From Actinomycetota bacterium (GTDB lineage: Bacteria > Actinomycetota > Geothermincolia > Fen-727 > JAQURN01): a DNA stretch of 20,500 bases. The stretch is from the NCBI GenBank assembly GCA_028715585.1, contig JAQURN010000007.1, positions 1-20,500 of the forward strand, given 5' to 3'. The notes below the pieces were generated by a model. That model was not told the DNA's origin, did no database searches, and saw nothing but the letters and a program-made list of their open reading frames with translations. This document shows positions 20,345 to 20,500 of this stretch, one piece after another. Every line of letters begins with the position of its first letter. Position 1 is the stretch's first letter. The position numbers were made by a program, and so were the translations under genes.

Positions 20345-20500
20345 ATGAAAAAATATCTGGACGCACTGAAAGCAGTTGATTTGTTCAAGGGCATCGAAGA
20401 GTCGGATTTAGATTCACTTCTCTCGTGCCTATCTGCGAAGGCAGCTCATTACAAAAAGGGGCAGACCGTATTTTTTAGCGGTGAGAGCATCGAGCGATTT
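20345..20500 (+). CDS. Crp/Fnr-family transcription regulator, 3' end missing
   Basis: Only the first 52 codons are in the window. The translation (MKKYLDALKAVDLFKGIEES, then DLDSLLSCLSAKAAHYKKGQ, then TVFFSGESIERF) is the start of a cyclic-nucleotide-binding-type sensor domain: LFKGIEESDLDSLL, then the KKGQTVFFSGE strand pair. The DNA-binding domain lies beyond the end. AGAGG lies seven bases upstream of the ATG. It is divergent from ferredoxin-rubredoxin-hcp, the arrangement of HcpR-type regulators that control hcp in response to nitrosative stress. Calling it HcpR is inference from context; an Fnr- or Crp-like sensor of another signal is possible. Confidence 0.85.
   Translation, partial: MKKYLDALKAVDLFKGIEESDLDSLLSCLSAKAAHYKKGQTVFFSGESIERF

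Overview
The window is bacterial chromosomal DNA with no rRNA, tRNA, CRISPR array or insertion sequence that I can recognise. It is moderately GC-rich, densely coding, and uses ATG, GTG and TTG starts with clear Shine-Dalgarno sequences. The class I hybrid-cluster protein, rubredoxin and ferredoxin operon points to an anaerobe or an organism exposed to nitrosative or oxidative stress. I cannot name the lineage from sequence alone. No gap between genes exceeds 300 bases; the longest is the 223-base divergent region at 14319-14541.

Layout. (1) 1-1591: the end of trpB and all of trpA, the last two steps of tryptophan synthesis. (2) 1604-3670, minus strand: a methyltransferase with an N-terminal CxxC pair, followed by a thiolase; the thiolase converges on trpA. 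(3) 3844-8545, plus strand: a GT4 glycosyltransferase with a large extra C-terminal domain, then a GH94 phosphorylase-family enzyme. Together they look like a pair that makes and phosphorolyses an oligosaccharide. (4) 8618-13523, plus strand: a small zinc-ribbon membrane protein, a protein built of 23-residue repeats, a penicillin-acylase-family Ntn hydrolase and an acidic Pro/Trp/Tyr-rich membrane protein. (5) 13553-14318, minus strand: two phasin-like proteins in the PhaI-PhaF arrangement, the second with a Lys/Pro/Ala histone-H1-like tail. They are driven by a consensus-perfect sigma70-type promoter flanked by 9-bp inverted half-sites. (6) 14542-17532, plus strand: a tight operon of two zinc-ribbon, proline-rich membrane proteins (one DUF4282-like) and an ABC-2 type ATPase and permease. 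(7) 17656-20242, minus strand: ferredoxin, rubredoxin and hybrid-cluster protein, divergent from a Crp/Fnr-family regulator cut by the window end. A perfect 14-bp palindrome lies between them.

The least explained part is 8.6-17.5 kb. It carries three zinc-ribbon plus low-complexity linker plus membrane proteins, a new-looking repeat protein, an envelope acylase, phasin-like proteins and an ABC exporter. The best-supported regulatory findings are the phasin promoter with flanking half-sites and the palindrome in front of the Hcp operon, which would sit near -41.5 of a plausible promoter.
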